Made by a program: the position numbers and the translations under genes
The notes under the pieces: model-generated
What the model was told of the DNA's origin: nothing
Database searches by the model: none
What the model saw: the letters and a program-made list of their open reading frames with translations, nothing else
Source of the DNA: Helicostylum pulchrum
Lineage: Eukaryota > Mucoromycota > Mucoromycetes > Mucorales > Mucoraceae
DNA length: 64,000 nt
Direction: 5' to 3'
Assembly (NCBI GenBank): GCA_025677825.1
Contig: JAIXMO010000037.1
Span: forward strand, 186,001-250,000
In this document: one piece after another, positions 23,539-34,525 of the stretch
How the letters are laid out: each line of letters begins with the position of its first letter
How positions within the stretch are numbered: position 1 is the stretch's first letter

Positions 23539-24309
23539 TTATGTATTTCTAGCGCTAGCAGCAGCAAATAGTTGCTTCTCCAATTTTTTCAAGTCTATAA
23601 ATAAAATGATTAGTATAATATAAAATGCTAGTAAAGATAATATAAATACTTTACCTTGATTTACGAATATACTTCGATTTACTACTCCATTTGGGCTGTA
23701 CAAGGTACTCGCAAACCACAGTCTCATATATCTACTTAAGAAATGAAGTCTTGGATCTTCTACCTTTGCCTCTGCCAAGGTCAATCTCAAAGCAGAAAGC
23801 CTATCATCATCACAAGGAAGATATTTCCAAGTAAAAGGTACTTTTATCTTCGTCCCGAGCAAGAGAAGACTGGCATGCTGATAATTCTGCAGCATCCAAA
23901 ATACTTAACATCAATGCCCGTTCTTCTTGAGTAGAGTTGGTAAACTCTTGCTGAAACAAATCAAGTATTTTGTTCTCGTTTGCTTCTTCCGTTTTTGCCT
24001 TGGGTGCCGGGATAGTATTTGCTTCACCAATATTTAATGAATTATCATTCATTGAAGTTATCAATTTTTTCCCTGACAGTTTGTTCATATTACGATCAGT
24101 ATCATCTAATCTAGCAGCGATAAGATTCCATTCTCGACTAATACTACAATCAATATCATTTAGTCTGGTAATAATGGGATTCATTTCTTTACTGGTAGCG
24201 TCCTTTGACTATATCTGCTATCGTGCTTTTCATTGCATCTATTATTTATTTTGTTGCGTTTTGCTTCTGTGGCTTCAGAAGCTGCGTGAATTTCTTTTTT
24301 TGGTGGCAT
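23539..24309 (-). pseudogene. Broken small gene of unknown function, two frameshifts
   Basis: The relic can be followed from an ATG at 24309 (MPPKKEIHAASEATEAK) to a stop at 23539. The frame changes near 24200, where the first segment ends VKK while the next begins KDATSKEMNPII. It changes again near 23835, between ...SSLARDEDK and VPFTWKYLPCDDDR. The last intron (near 23655-23596) is normal and joins FVNQ to DLKKLEKQLFAAA. The middle is charged and partly helical; I recognise no domain. It is placed between two direct repeats. A second possibility is an active gene with a badly read consensus. Confidence 0.5.
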
Positions 24310-24790
24310 AAGAACTATAAAAAAAGTGAAAGATATTAATTTTTATAAAATTTTTAAACAAAGCTGTTATTAAACTCTTATTCGAATTGATAATTGGTTT
24401 ATCATAAACGATTGTCACATCATTTATCAACAAGTCTCTATCTTGGGACCTTGAATAATAAGAAGCCAATTAGAAAGATAACACGCATCACCGTAGTTAT
24501 AATTTGGTCTTCTAAGAGAAACTATTCTTATTTTAAATTGCTCATTTATGAATGAAAGGCACACACTTTTAAACAATAAAATAAAACAACAACCTTTTGA
24601 AGTCTGATAATCTTTTCTTTTTTGATGTTAACTTTTATTCTACAACCGTCAAGATCACACGTAGTAGAGCATGGTCTAGAAAGGGTACCGAAACTGTAAT
24701 TCTTACGGCAAGTAGCAGGGCAGTATCACATACAGTCATTGATGCAATTTCTGCCATAGAGAATAACTAAATCATGTCCCTATATCTCAT

Positions 24791-24979
24791 CTCATCAACA
24801 TTACTCAACACTCCAAAAATCATTTCGAAAACTGTTTAAACAGAGTTCCTATTTAAATGTTCCAATATTAATTTCAAAAATTGTTTAGATTGAAGCTCAC
24901 AGCATGTTCCAATTTATTTTCAAAAAAATGTACCACTGAGTTAAAAAAAAAAGTTCGATTTGAGAAGTGGATGCACTTT
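24791..24979. repeat. DNA-transposon end copy (partner of 8.05-8.13 kb)
   Basis: It shares ctcatcaacattactcaac, tccaaaaatcatttcgaaaa and gttcgatttgaga.gtggatgcact with 8050-8125. An internal direct duplication (attgttt...aattt...ttcaaaaa) makes this copy longer. No coding capacity. Confidence 0.6.
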
Positions 24980-25013
24980 GTATGTAAAAAAAAAAGAAAA
25001 AAAAAAGTTTTTA

Positions 25014-25082
25014 CAGAAAGTAGTTCGTTGTAACAGGTTAGGTTTTAGAAAAATATCGTGCGACGCTTTTATGCAGCTTTGA
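25014..25082. repeat. Dispersed repeat, copy 2
   Basis: Partner of 23165-23230 in the same orientation; see that entry. Confidence 0.7.
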
Positions 25083-26390
25083 AAGTGCATCCAATGATTT
25101 TCACGTGTGTGCAATAGTTATTACAAAGGGGGAGTGGAAATGATATACTCACTTATTTCTCGCGGATAACTTAAAAGTTGTTGCTAGTAAATACGGCTAG
25201 TTGGGTAATTTCACCGCAAAGTAGAAAAAAAATATGCGAGCCAAAAAAAAAAAAAAAGTGGTACTACCTGACTATTCTGGTAAACTCAAATGTACCATGG
25301 GCGTGAAACGAAGCACAAGAAAACACGTTTTTCTTTGTTTCGGTTTAAATAAATCTTTGTTTCCGTAAAGTAAAAGACTCTTTTTTCAATTCACCAAATA
25401 ACAACAACAACAACAAAAAAAATCCTGAAAGGGTTTTAGAGTACCTAAAGGTAAAAGATACAAAACGATGTATGTGGCCTGTAACATCTTTTTTTTTTTT
25501 TTTTTTTTTTCTTGCTGTGAATTTGATTGTTGGGTTTTAATGTGTATTAGTTCTTGGAATGATCTTTTTGTATCATACTGCAAAGAGAATTTATCTCTAA
25601 GCAGTATAAAAAAGTTATGGGAGAGTGTAAAACAAAACAAAAAAGTTGTTTATTTCTCACGCCCTCCCTTTATTTACAAATGTAATCTTACAAAAGGAGA
25701 GCTAGTACAGTTAAAAAAAAAACATACGATCACTTTTTTTTTTTTATTTCAGCGTAAAAAGTACGGATACGCCAAGAAGCTCAAAGAACTCGGATCCTTT
25801 AGCGTGATGACTGGTACCTGGAGTAAACTCTCTTTTTGAAAAAAATATCAGGTTAGCACCCAGGTTTTTAAGATATAATACGTTTTTTTTTTAAAAAATA
25901 AATCTGTTGCTGACAGGATTAAAATTAGAAAGTTACACCAATAAAGATGGTCGAGGTTAGATTGGTCATTTAGTTATAAAAAGATATATACTTTTTTTTA
26001 TTTTTGCAAATACTTAAAAACATGAATACATTTTTTTTTTCATTGCATACAACACAGCAGCTTGAAAAGAAAAAAAAAGAGAAAAAAAATGTTACTGCTT
26101 TAAAGTAACACTCCTTATCTCTTTAACGCGAAAGACTGATTTTTTTTTTTTAGTTTGACGCCCCTTAAAAAAACGGTCCCCATATTTATACAACACTAAA
26201 AAAAAAAAAATTGTTTCTTCTTTATCTTTTTCTTTATATTTTCTTTTATTTTCTGGTACTTTTTTTTTGCGTTAGCAAAAAGGCTTTACTTGACCCCACA
26301 CCCCACCCTTTCCTTTCTTTTTAACACCCAAAAAAAAAACCCTATAAACCCCCACCCCTTCCTTTCCCTTCACAAAATAACATAATAATA

Positions 26391-27529
26391 ATGAGCGAAA
26401 TTGCGTTAACCAGTACACCTAATTACGACTATACAAATGGATCGATGATGATTAATCCTGGCCTTGTTCAAAAGACCACGAATACTCAAAACGAATCAAC
26501 CTCTAATTTTACTGAACAACAACAACAATACTCAACTTATCCAGGTAATTTTTTTTTTTTTTTTTCGCATTAACAAAAATGGATATGATTGGTTGAAGCG
26601 GGTTTAAGGAGGAGGAAAAGTATACTAAATATAACTCCCTTTTTTTTATATTATAGCTTATGCCTTTCAGCCAATGCCAATGGAATATCCCCCTGTACCC
26701 AACTATCAAATGTCTCGGTTACCTTTTTTTAAGCAACCCAACAGTCCTGAATCAATTACGTCTTCACCTACACCGTCTCCACCACCTCCTAGCTCCAAAA
26801 ACCGATTTAACAATCCTACTACGGCTCGTGTTAAAGAGATGATCACTCGCGCTAATTCTGTGCCAATGGAGTTTTATCATACAGAGTTTTTAGAGTATTC
26901 TAAAGAAACTTATGAAAAGAAGATGGAGTCAAAGCGTAATAAGCGCAAGAGAACTAGTGGTGATGAAGATCAAGTAGAAAAGAAACAAAAGGTTGTCATT
27001 GAAGAAAGAGAAGATACTGATGATGAATTTGACGATGAAAAACTAGTTGATGAGTAAGTTTTTTTAACTGCTTGCTGCTAAAAAAAATTATATATTAATC
27101 TTATTACAAAAAAAATAGTAGTGCCGAGATCCGTCGTCAAATTCATATTCAGTCAGAACAAAAGAGACGTGCTCAAATTAAAGATGGATTCGATGAATTA
27201 AGAAAGCATTTACCTGGTTGTAACAACAAGAAAATGAGCAAAGCAGCTCTTTTAACTCGAAGTAAGTTTTTTTTTTTTTTTGCAAACTATGTGCGTGTAA
27301 CAAACAAACTAATTATTATTAAAAGCTGTTCAACAATTACAACATTTAAAAGGTATGCAAAATGAATTGTTATCTGAGGTCGAAAGATTATTACAAGAGA
27401 ACGAAGCATTGAAAAAGTAAGGAATACCCTCATATTTTATTTTCTAGTGTAACTTATCATTTAATTACTGCTAGATTCCAACATGGAGTTCTTCAACGTC
27501 AAGCCATGGAAAAAATGTATACCTTTTAA
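26391..27529 (+). CDS. bHLH transcription factor, Mlx/Mondo-like
   Basis: A 279-aa product from five exons: 26391-26544, 26657-27053, 27119-27261, 27326-27416 and 27475-27529. The N-terminal half is disordered, Asn/Gln/Ser/Pro-rich with PTPSPPPPSS, then a basic and acidic stretch (SKRNKRKRT; DTDDEFDDEK). The DNA-binding region is IRRQIHIQSEQKRRAQIKD, with the H-E-R residues used to read E-boxes of the CACGTG class. Helix 1 is GFDELRKHLPGC, the loop NNKKMSKAALL, and helix 2 TVQQLQHLKGMQ, followed by a short leucine-zipper-like tail that ends EKMYTF. It resembles Mlx/Mondo-type bHLHZ factors and should be nuclear, binding as a dimer. The first exon ends with a Gln run. Confidence 0.85.
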
Positions 27530-27899
27530 AAAATCTAAAGCCTATAATATCCCCCCTCCCCACAAACCCCCTTTCTTTTATACACTCCTTACTAATAATT
27601 AACCCTTTTTTCCTCCTTCTCTTAATTTATCTTTCTTTTTTTGTTTTTGTAACTAGTTCTCTTTCTCTCTCTCTCCTTTTTTTAATCTTCCCGTGTACAC
27701 TTTTTTTTTCCAAACACACAAGTATTTTTTTTTTCTTTTTTTTTTAATAATGTTTTTTTTAGATAACGCGTTTTTTTTTTTTTTAATACACACTAAACAA
27801 AAAAAAAAAAACAAATAAAAACATTTAAGCTTTTTCAAATAAAAACCCCTTTTACCTCCTTTTTTTTTATTTGCATCAAAAAAAAAAAAAAAAAGATGA

Positions 27900-29313
27900 A
27901 TGAAAAATTTCATGTTCTTTCTATTATTTTTTACTCTTTTTGGAATTAGCGTTCAACAAGAACAAATGTACGAAGGGGAAGAAGAAGATGATGATGAATG
28001 TGCGTTTATATCGGGTCAACACTGTGACCAAGGCGGTATATGTAAATACTGTGCCATGTGTCTCCAAAGCTCTTGTATCCTAAGTAAATCAATTGGAACC
28101 ACAGTAGCTACGTGTAATACAACTCAATTTGGCACAACCAATCTATACGACTGGTATGATTATTGTTTATCGTCTGATAATGATAATAGTGGAAGTAAAG
28201 CTTTAAAAATTATATGACGCGATTTTATTTTATTTTAAAAACCCTTTTTTTTTAGGTTATTGTGCAACAAGTACAGAGTGTTACCAATACAAAAAAAGCG
28301 CTGGACCTACTGTCAGTTATGCGTGGCATAATTTGACATGTAACCCATCTACTTGTATGCTCATCGCAAGTAACGGCGCACCGCCACCTATACCTCTACC
28401 GCCTCAACCCAATTTACCCTACGACAATTCCAACACCATAAACCGTATAAAGCATAACCCAACGCATGGTCATGATATCGCAAATGCAACTGATAGACAT
28501 CGATACTATCATGACAAACACCCGTTTCATAACCCAGCTGCCATTGCACTCACCATTGTTTGTTCGTTAGTTCTTATCGTCTTGATCGGTTGGTTATTCA
28601 GGTTATTTAAAAAGAAGGGATGGTGGCCATTTCAAGGTTCCTTGTTGAATCCACAACAAAAACGAAAACTACTACGACTACGATCAGATAAAAAGTCGAG
28701 ACAGGTAGCAGCAGCAGCAAGTCATCCGGCATCTGTGATTTCAACTGTGCCAAGCTCTTCTCCTCCCTCATTTTCTTCCGTACCACCGGATATGGCTATC
28801 ATACGTCACCCGCGTTTAATGTTACCTCCACCTCAAACCTCCATTCATTCCACTCGATCTTCAACTTCCGTTGAGCCTTTACCTTCTTATTTATCCCCTT
28901 ACCCTTCACCTCCTAAATATGAACAAGCCATCGTGACGCAAATTAGAGATTTAAGAGACGATCATACCAGCGCTGGTGGTTCTTCCATAGATCAGTACCA
29001 CCACCATGGTATCACCGCTCCGTCTATGTGGGTGCCTGTATATTTCACTCAACAGCAAAGTAGTTTTAGAAGAGGGGCAAATACGGGCCAAGTCTTTGGG
29101 TTCACGCCAAATCATTCGTATTGGTTACAGCAGGTGACTCAGGAGCAACAAAGTATTTCGGTGCAGCCTTCTTCTTCTTCACAGGTTGATTCTTCTGTGG
29201 TAGATTATTCTGTGGTCGATTCGTCACAGGTTGATTCTTCACAGGTCGAGCCTACACAAGTGTCTTCAGCAATGGTACCTCAACCAAATTCATCACACAT
29301 ACCACCACCTTAA
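27900..29313 (+). CDS. Single-pass membrane protein with Cys-rich ectodomain and PY motif
   Basis: A 450-aa product from exons 27900-28194 and 28256-29313. A signal peptide (MKNFMFFLLFFTLFGISVQ) leads into an acidic then cysteine-rich ectodomain (CDQGGICKYCAMC, CYQYKKSAG, CNPSTCMLIAS). A Pro-rich and His-rich linker precedes one membrane helix (AAIALTIVCSLVLIVLIGW), then KKKGWW and a basic stop-transfer. The long cytoplasmic tail is Ser/Pro-rich and contains LPSY and PPKY, motifs of the L/PPxY type bound by WW domains of NEDD4/Rsp5 ligases. The C-terminus repeats DSSQVDSSQVE-like units. It looks like a cell-surface sensor or wall-linked protein whose turnover may be controlled by ubiquitylation. 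No family is recognised. The upstream ATG at 27896 is out of frame. Confidence 0.75.
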
Positions 29314-30720
29314 CCCCCTCTCACCCCACCCCCTTTCTCTTACTTTTACATATATTTTAAATAAAACATTTTAATTTGGGATAATAAGACTATTGTTATT
29401 TAATACCTTTTATCTCGTCAATTTTTTTCAAATCAAATCCTACGTAAATTTGAAACAATAGGAATCACACACATATAGTATTTATGGGTATATACGTCGT
29501 GATGAGTAAATAACTAGACTTATTTTATCATTTCTTTTTTCTTTTTTTCTTTACTTGTATAACTTTGTTTTTGTCTTTTTGCTATCGTGTTTTGTTTTTC
29601 GTTTTTCATTTTTTATGTTCGTATACAAACCTAATACGGTTCTTTCTTAGAGTAATGGTTATCTATAGAGGTAAGTAATACGTCAGACTTTTTTAATGGA
29701 CCGTGTAAATTGACCGTGTAACTATCAAGATTTCCCCCAAAAAAAACAAATCGGTAGAGCCTTTGCAATCATTTCTTGAGCAGGCGAAAAGAAGTATCGA
29801 AGATTGTGGTCGATGAAGATGACAGGATGGACCAAGGGGTTTCAAAAAAATAAAAGATTGTATCAATGAAAGTTTCGAGCTTATCAGTGAAAGAAACAAT
29901 CTTTCGAGTCAAGATAATAAATACAGTGAAGAAGATATCACGTTTATTGAGTCCAACAGCAAAGTTGGTAAAAATAAAAACTGGAAGTCGCTATATGACA
30001 AAGGAAAAGCCGAAGGATTTTTCAAATCGTACTCGTCGTCCAATAGCCTCAAAACGTCATATTGGCATATCAAAAGAAGAAGACACTTATTATTAATTAA
30101 CAAAAATAAAAACTACTCTTCTTCAGCATTACTCTTTTTGCTTCGAAAATTAAACAAATACTATGAGATTGAGCCTCATATAAGGAAAATGTTTTACTGG
30201 AGCTTGAGATAAATTGACATTGTGCGCTAACTGATACCAGAAGGAGAGAAAAAAAAAGCACTTGTATACGCCAAGAACTTCATATTTAAGTGGTAATCAG
30301 AAATGAGTCTTCACCAATATTTAATTCTTCTCTATTGATAGGCTTGGAATGATCAAAACTGTTGGAAGAAATGTATATCAATAAAACCCTTAATTCAAAC
30401 GTTATTCGAAAATCCTTTTATATATTTTTAGTTAATAAGAACCCTATCACACATTTTTTAAAAAAAAAAGTTCATCTACTGAGTACTTTTTAATTTATCG
30501 AAACGGATGGGAACGCCTGCTATTGTACCAACTGACGCCACCACAATGTTGTGTGCTGTTTCTGTGAGTAGAGTTATCAATTTGAGAAAAAAAAACCCCC
30601 AGGTCTGCGGAAACATGCCAGGGCAAACAGAAAGGGGGAAGGTCACACACACTTTAATTTTTTAATTTTTCTTTTGTTACAGCAACTTTTTTTTTTTTCC
30701 TACATAAAAAACTAATACTA
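29314..30720. other. Intergenic region with a relic of a multicopy C-terminal module
   Basis: After the membrane gene's 3' UTR (to about 29400), the only supported item is the relic at 29750-30100. The region 30650-30720 should be the promoter of the next gene. Confidence 0.5.
29750..30100 (+). pseudogene. FIES-K-GKNK module relic, copy 1
   Basis: The stretch reads EDITFIESNSKVGKNKNWK, then KAEGFFKSY and SLKTSYWHIKRRR before the stop. The same string occurs on the minus strand at 46.5-46.7 kb (EDALFIESLSKSGKNKDWK, KAEGLFQSYQ, SLKSSYHHVQRRK) and, shorter, at 31.58-31.7 kb. At 46.5 kb it lies just downstream of a PD-(D/E)XK-like segment, so it is probably the C-terminal module of that family. 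Upstream of it here, two stops break the frame. Confidence 0.65.
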
Positions 30721-31257
30721 ATGAGTCAATCCAGAAGCTCAACACCATCTAAATCGTCAAGTACGAAAAAACCACCTAGTTTAAAAAGAACATATTCTTC
30801 GTTGTCTAGTTCTTCCACGTCCAATTCACCTAAACGAACATCGTTACTTAAATCCAGTGATACATTTGCCAGTTTAAGCGGCAGCGATACAATGTGGACT
30901 TCCAGTGATTGGAAACGACTCGAAGATTGGTATATTCGTAAAAACAGAGATCATGTGGAAGCGGCAAAAGCCTTTTATCAATTTGAATCGGTTCAGCAAG
31001 GGAAAGAAAGCTGGCCGTTTAAGAAAATATTATGGAGAGCAAAGTGTTTGGATACAAGTGCTAAGGCACACGGTGGGTTAGTGCCGTCAGAGAGGAAACG
31101 TAGATCCGTCGAGTCCACTCCAGAACTGTCCCGGACGCCTACAAGAACACCAAATAGAACCCCCATAGGTACTCCCTCTAACCATGCAGTTCCTGCTGGC
31201 GTACGTACTCCCAATAGAACTCCTAGTAGGTCCTTTTATGCGTATTCGCCTGTTTAG
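30721..31257 (+). CDS. Ser/Thr-Pro-rich protein with conserved tryptophan domain, unknown function
   Basis: An intronless 178-aa product. Residues 1-55 are basic and Ser-rich. Residues 58-105 form the only ordered-looking part: MWTSSDWKRLEDWYIRKN, then EAAKAFYQFESVQ and WPFKKILWRAKCLD, a SANT-like spacing of aromatic residues that I cannot assign firmly. The C-terminus repeats TP units (RTPTRTPNRTPIGTP, then RTPNRTPSR), which are potential Cdk-type phosphorylation sites. Composition suggests a nuclear or cell-cycle regulated protein; this is inference. The ATG at 30721 is the first in frame after a T-rich leader. Confidence 0.6.
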   Translation: MSQSRSSTPSKSSSTKKPPSLKRTYSSLSSSSTSNSPKRTSLLKSSDTFASLSGSDTMWTSSDWKRLEDWYIRKNRDHVEAAKAFYQFESVQQGKESWPFKKILWRAKCLDTSAKAHGGLVPSERKRRSVESTPELSRTPTRTPNRTPIGTPSNHAVPAGVRTPNRTPSRSFYAYSPV

Positions 31258-33534
31258 AAACGTTGAGAATTTCGTTTGTCTATAATAAATCTTTACTACA
31301 TATCCCCCCCTTCCCCTCTTTACCCGCTCTTTTTTATACATATTTATTTTCATCATGTTATTTAAAGTTTTTAAGATGGTGTTTCAGGATCTTTGTTATC
31401 CTGAAAAAAAATAAAAAGAAGCGTACAGTAGCTTAGCGTGGCGGGTTAAAAAAAAGGTGTAATGAAAAAAGGAAACTTGCTTACTAAATTATCCCCCACC
31501 TTCTCGGAAATTGGTTCCAAAAATATTTTTATTAAAAAAGTAAATGAGCAGTTGTTCTAGAGCTTTATTTTAAATAAATCACTTGTTTCTTTTTTGAATA
31601 TGGTAATAGGAACTTCTCTTTCCAGGCTTGCTTAGAGTTTCAATAAATTTAGCATCTTCAATGGTATACTGTTTTGGGCTATCGCTTTCTCCTTCACTTT
31701 TATCATTGAAATCCCTTTTGGATTTGTTTAATTGACAAAAGTCCTTCTTCCGCGTAAATAATTGTTTTTCTGCAGTTTCTACTTTCTTGATCCTTAGTTT
31801 CTTCCAGATTTCTTTTTACTTGATTTAGATATCATGTCATTATCTTTTTTTTTTTGCCAGAATATCATCTAGTACTTAGTAGGACGAAGAAAAAAAAAGA
31901 ATGATTAAAAAAAAGCGTACAGTACCTTTTTTTTTCTCTATTAAGGCGAGGTCTTTTTGTGAACTGAGAAGCCAGATAAATTGATGTTGCACATATTAAC
32001 TCAACATATTAAATGAATCGGAAGGTACCTTCATCACTAGTTTATCCTGAGGTAGTAAGTAATGAGGAAATAAAGCCTTCACCCTAAAACCATCGTTGCC
32101 GTTGGCGATGCTATGAAGAATGTAAATATTATATAGAACTGAAATACTCGTCAAATAACTAAAAGCCTTCCAAGGAATATCTTAAAACATTCAGCTACCA
32201 GATACAATCAGCAGAGGACTTTTTTTTTTGTATACGTGCATATAAATAAAACTTTCACCAATACAAAAAAACTGCGTTAATCCAAACTACGCTTATATCC
32301 CTCCTCCCATTATGCTTTCAAGATAGTTTGTGAAATAGTCCCCGCCACCAATGTCCAAGACACAGTCAAGTGTTTTTTTACAGGGCTTCTTGTTGTTTAA
32401 TGATTACCTTAAAGATTAGATGTTGGCCGCTCCTAGCAAGTAGTTTTGTCAAAATATCATTCTTGGATCGACAAAGATCTTCGTTCAAAATTTAATAAAA
32501 TACACTTTGTTTAGGATAATGTTTCATTTAGGTTTAAGTCATGTACACGCGGAGGCGCGCGGGAAAAGGTTTCAGAGTGATATTGTACGGGAAGTAGAAA
32601 ATAATGCTTTAGAGAAAAAACATATCGTGCTATAAGTTAGTTCAAGACATTTAGAAACACAAATAGGGGTGTTTATAAATGCATCAGTAGAAACATCTCT
32701 TACGAATCATATAATGAAACACGTAGTGTCGAGATTGTAAAAAAAAAAAAAAACTAAGAGTAAAAATAAATAAAAATAGATGCATTAAAAAGCAGTAGCA
32801 GCACTTTTTGAAAACAATTGTTCAAAGAGTTTATAATACCAAGAGACATATACTGAGTGTAAACTCAATCTATATAATGCCCTTGCGCTTATATCTCATT
32901 TCAATTTTTTTTGAATTAGTATCTAGCACATGCAACAGTAATTTTCAAATTATCGGATTGTTTTGTTTCGGACTTTCTCAGGGACAAAAAAGAGCGAGAT
33001 TCGCTACTGTAAAAAGACGAATTAAGCAAGCATATATTAAAAAAAATATATATGTATTAATTCCTGTAAGAATTCGTAGAATTTGTTTTTAATAATGTTT
33101 TAGAAGCTTCAGTAAACCAAAAAAAAAAAAGAGGCGTTCGTATAGCTTCTCCTGGATTTTGATTTACCCTTGTTCGCCCTCCTAAAAACAAGAAACATAT
33201 CCTATAAAATAAAAATTTAGTATGACAGGTACACCCTTCTTCATCAGCGGACAGATTTTTATTGGTAACTTTTCAGAATTATTAATAACCCTTTTAATTT
33301 TTAGCGGCTCCCTTTTTTTTATACATCTGTACTAGTTTTTTTTTTTTGATCAAACCATCAACCGTGCATGCGCGTTATAAACTGAGATCTAAATCCAAGC
33401 TAAAAACAAAACGTGTAATTGTGTGTACCGAGGTTAAAAAACATCCGAAAAAAATAAATAATTATATGATATAATCAATTGATGTATAAGTTTATTATTA
33501 TAAAGTACAAAGATAGTGAATGAGATGAAATAAT
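31258..33534. other. Intergenic region with small relics
   Basis: It contains the relic at 31580-31800 and a second relic at about 32290-32500 on the minus strand, in which CKKTLDCVLDIGGGDYF follows a frame change after RSGQHLIFKVII. I cannot assign the latter. The rest is unremarkable AT-rich sequence. Confidence 0.4.
31580..31800 (-). pseudogene. FIES-K-GK module relic, copy 2
   Basis: On the minus strand the frame reads QYTIEDAKFIETLSKPGKR, then YYHIQKRNK and a stop. It aligns with the modules at 29.75-30.1 kb and 46.5-46.7 kb, but the middle (KAEG..SY) is deleted. Upstream there are stops. Confidence 0.6.
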
Positions 33535-34525
33535 TTAATTGAGACCGGAAAGATCGATGGTGGCGGTACCAGTAGTATCGTCGAGAGTCATGGTGGAGTT
33601 ACCGCTGCCTCCTTCGTAAGCGTCAACGCCTAAACATTCAGAGACAGTAACAAAAGTCAAACCCTTTTGCTTGACATAGTTTGTGAGCCAAGGAACAAGT
33701 GTCTTGACAGTATCTTCGTGAATATCGTGCTCCAAAGAAATGTGACCCATGGTTTGGTTAGCAACATCCTTATCTAAGACAGCCTTGACATTTTTTTGTT
33801 CGAAGGCTAAACCCTTCTTTTCCCAATCCAAGGTATCGATATCCCATAAGACGTTAGTATAACCAAGATCATTCAAGACCTTTTGGGAAACCTTGTCAGT
33901 GACACCCTCAGGAGGTCTCATCAACTTGACTCTGCAATTATAAAAAAAAATAAAAAATTGTTTAGTAATTAAATTCTATAACATTCAATTGTGTTTTTTT
34001 TTTACCTCTTGCCGATGGCCTTGTAGATAATATCAGATTGAGTGTTCATTTGGAACTCGATTTCTTCAACGGTAAGACCAACAAGGTTCTTGTGCTCGTA
34101 AGTATGACTAGCAATTTCATGACCTTGATCGTAGTATTGCTTAATGACATCCAAGTAGGTCTTTTCACCTGCTTCGGTAGTGACGCTATCTTCAAGAACA
34201 TTACTATAAAAATTATTAGTTAAAATTTTTTGACCTGTCAAAGCTTTTTTTTTTTGTTTACTTACACAGAGTTAAGACCATTGATGAAGAAAGTGGCCTT
34301 AATACCTTGGTCATGCAAGGACTTGGCTAATCCCCAAGAGTACTTATCAGGTCCATCATCGAAAGTCAAGGCAAAGACACCAGGCTTGATACATTGAGAG
34401 AAGGTAGGTAAGATATTTTCGGTGCTCTTTGAGACGGCTTCAACAGGTTCAGCACGAATGGTAGGACGAGCCATAACCATGGAGGCGGCGTAAGCCAAAG
34501 TAAGGAATAAAGCACTAGTACGCAT
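33535..34525 (-). CDS. Secreted chitin/polysaccharide deacetylase 2 (NodB domain, CE4)
   Basis: A 284-aa product from exons 34525-34266, 34203-34006 and 33931-33535. It has a signal peptide (MRTSALFLTLAYAASMVMA) and a NodB domain with TFDDGP (54-59), SHTYEH (H120, H124), RPPEG, WDIDTLDW and ISLEHD (H221). It is a clear paralogue of the gene at 16.0 kb: the second intron is at the same position (after IGKR) and motif 3 also has Glu in place of the aromatic residue. It has one extra intron after NGLNSV. A 25-residue Gly/Ser/Thr/Asp tail ends in SGLN, which might be a GPI-less anchor or a spacer; no hydrophobic GPI tail is seen. Like the first copy it should act on chitin at the wall. Confidence 0.9.

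Larger units (their letters stand above)
24480..26390. other. Intergenic region with repeats
   Basis: It holds the transposon-end copy at 24791-24979, the dispersed repeat copy 2 at 25014-25082 and a T run of about 21 near 25490. A 25468-25839 open frame begins in the T run, has no known domain and is not called. The segment 26200-26390 is pyrimidine-rich and should be the promoter and 5' UTR of the bHLH gene. Confidence 0.45.

Noticed and set aside
25468..25839. 123-codon plus-strand frame
   Set aside because: It begins in a T run, contains poly-Lys and poly-Phe from homopolymers and matches nothing.
32808..33092. 94-codon plus-strand frame
   Set aside because: No domain, no intron structure and no similarity to any other part of the window.
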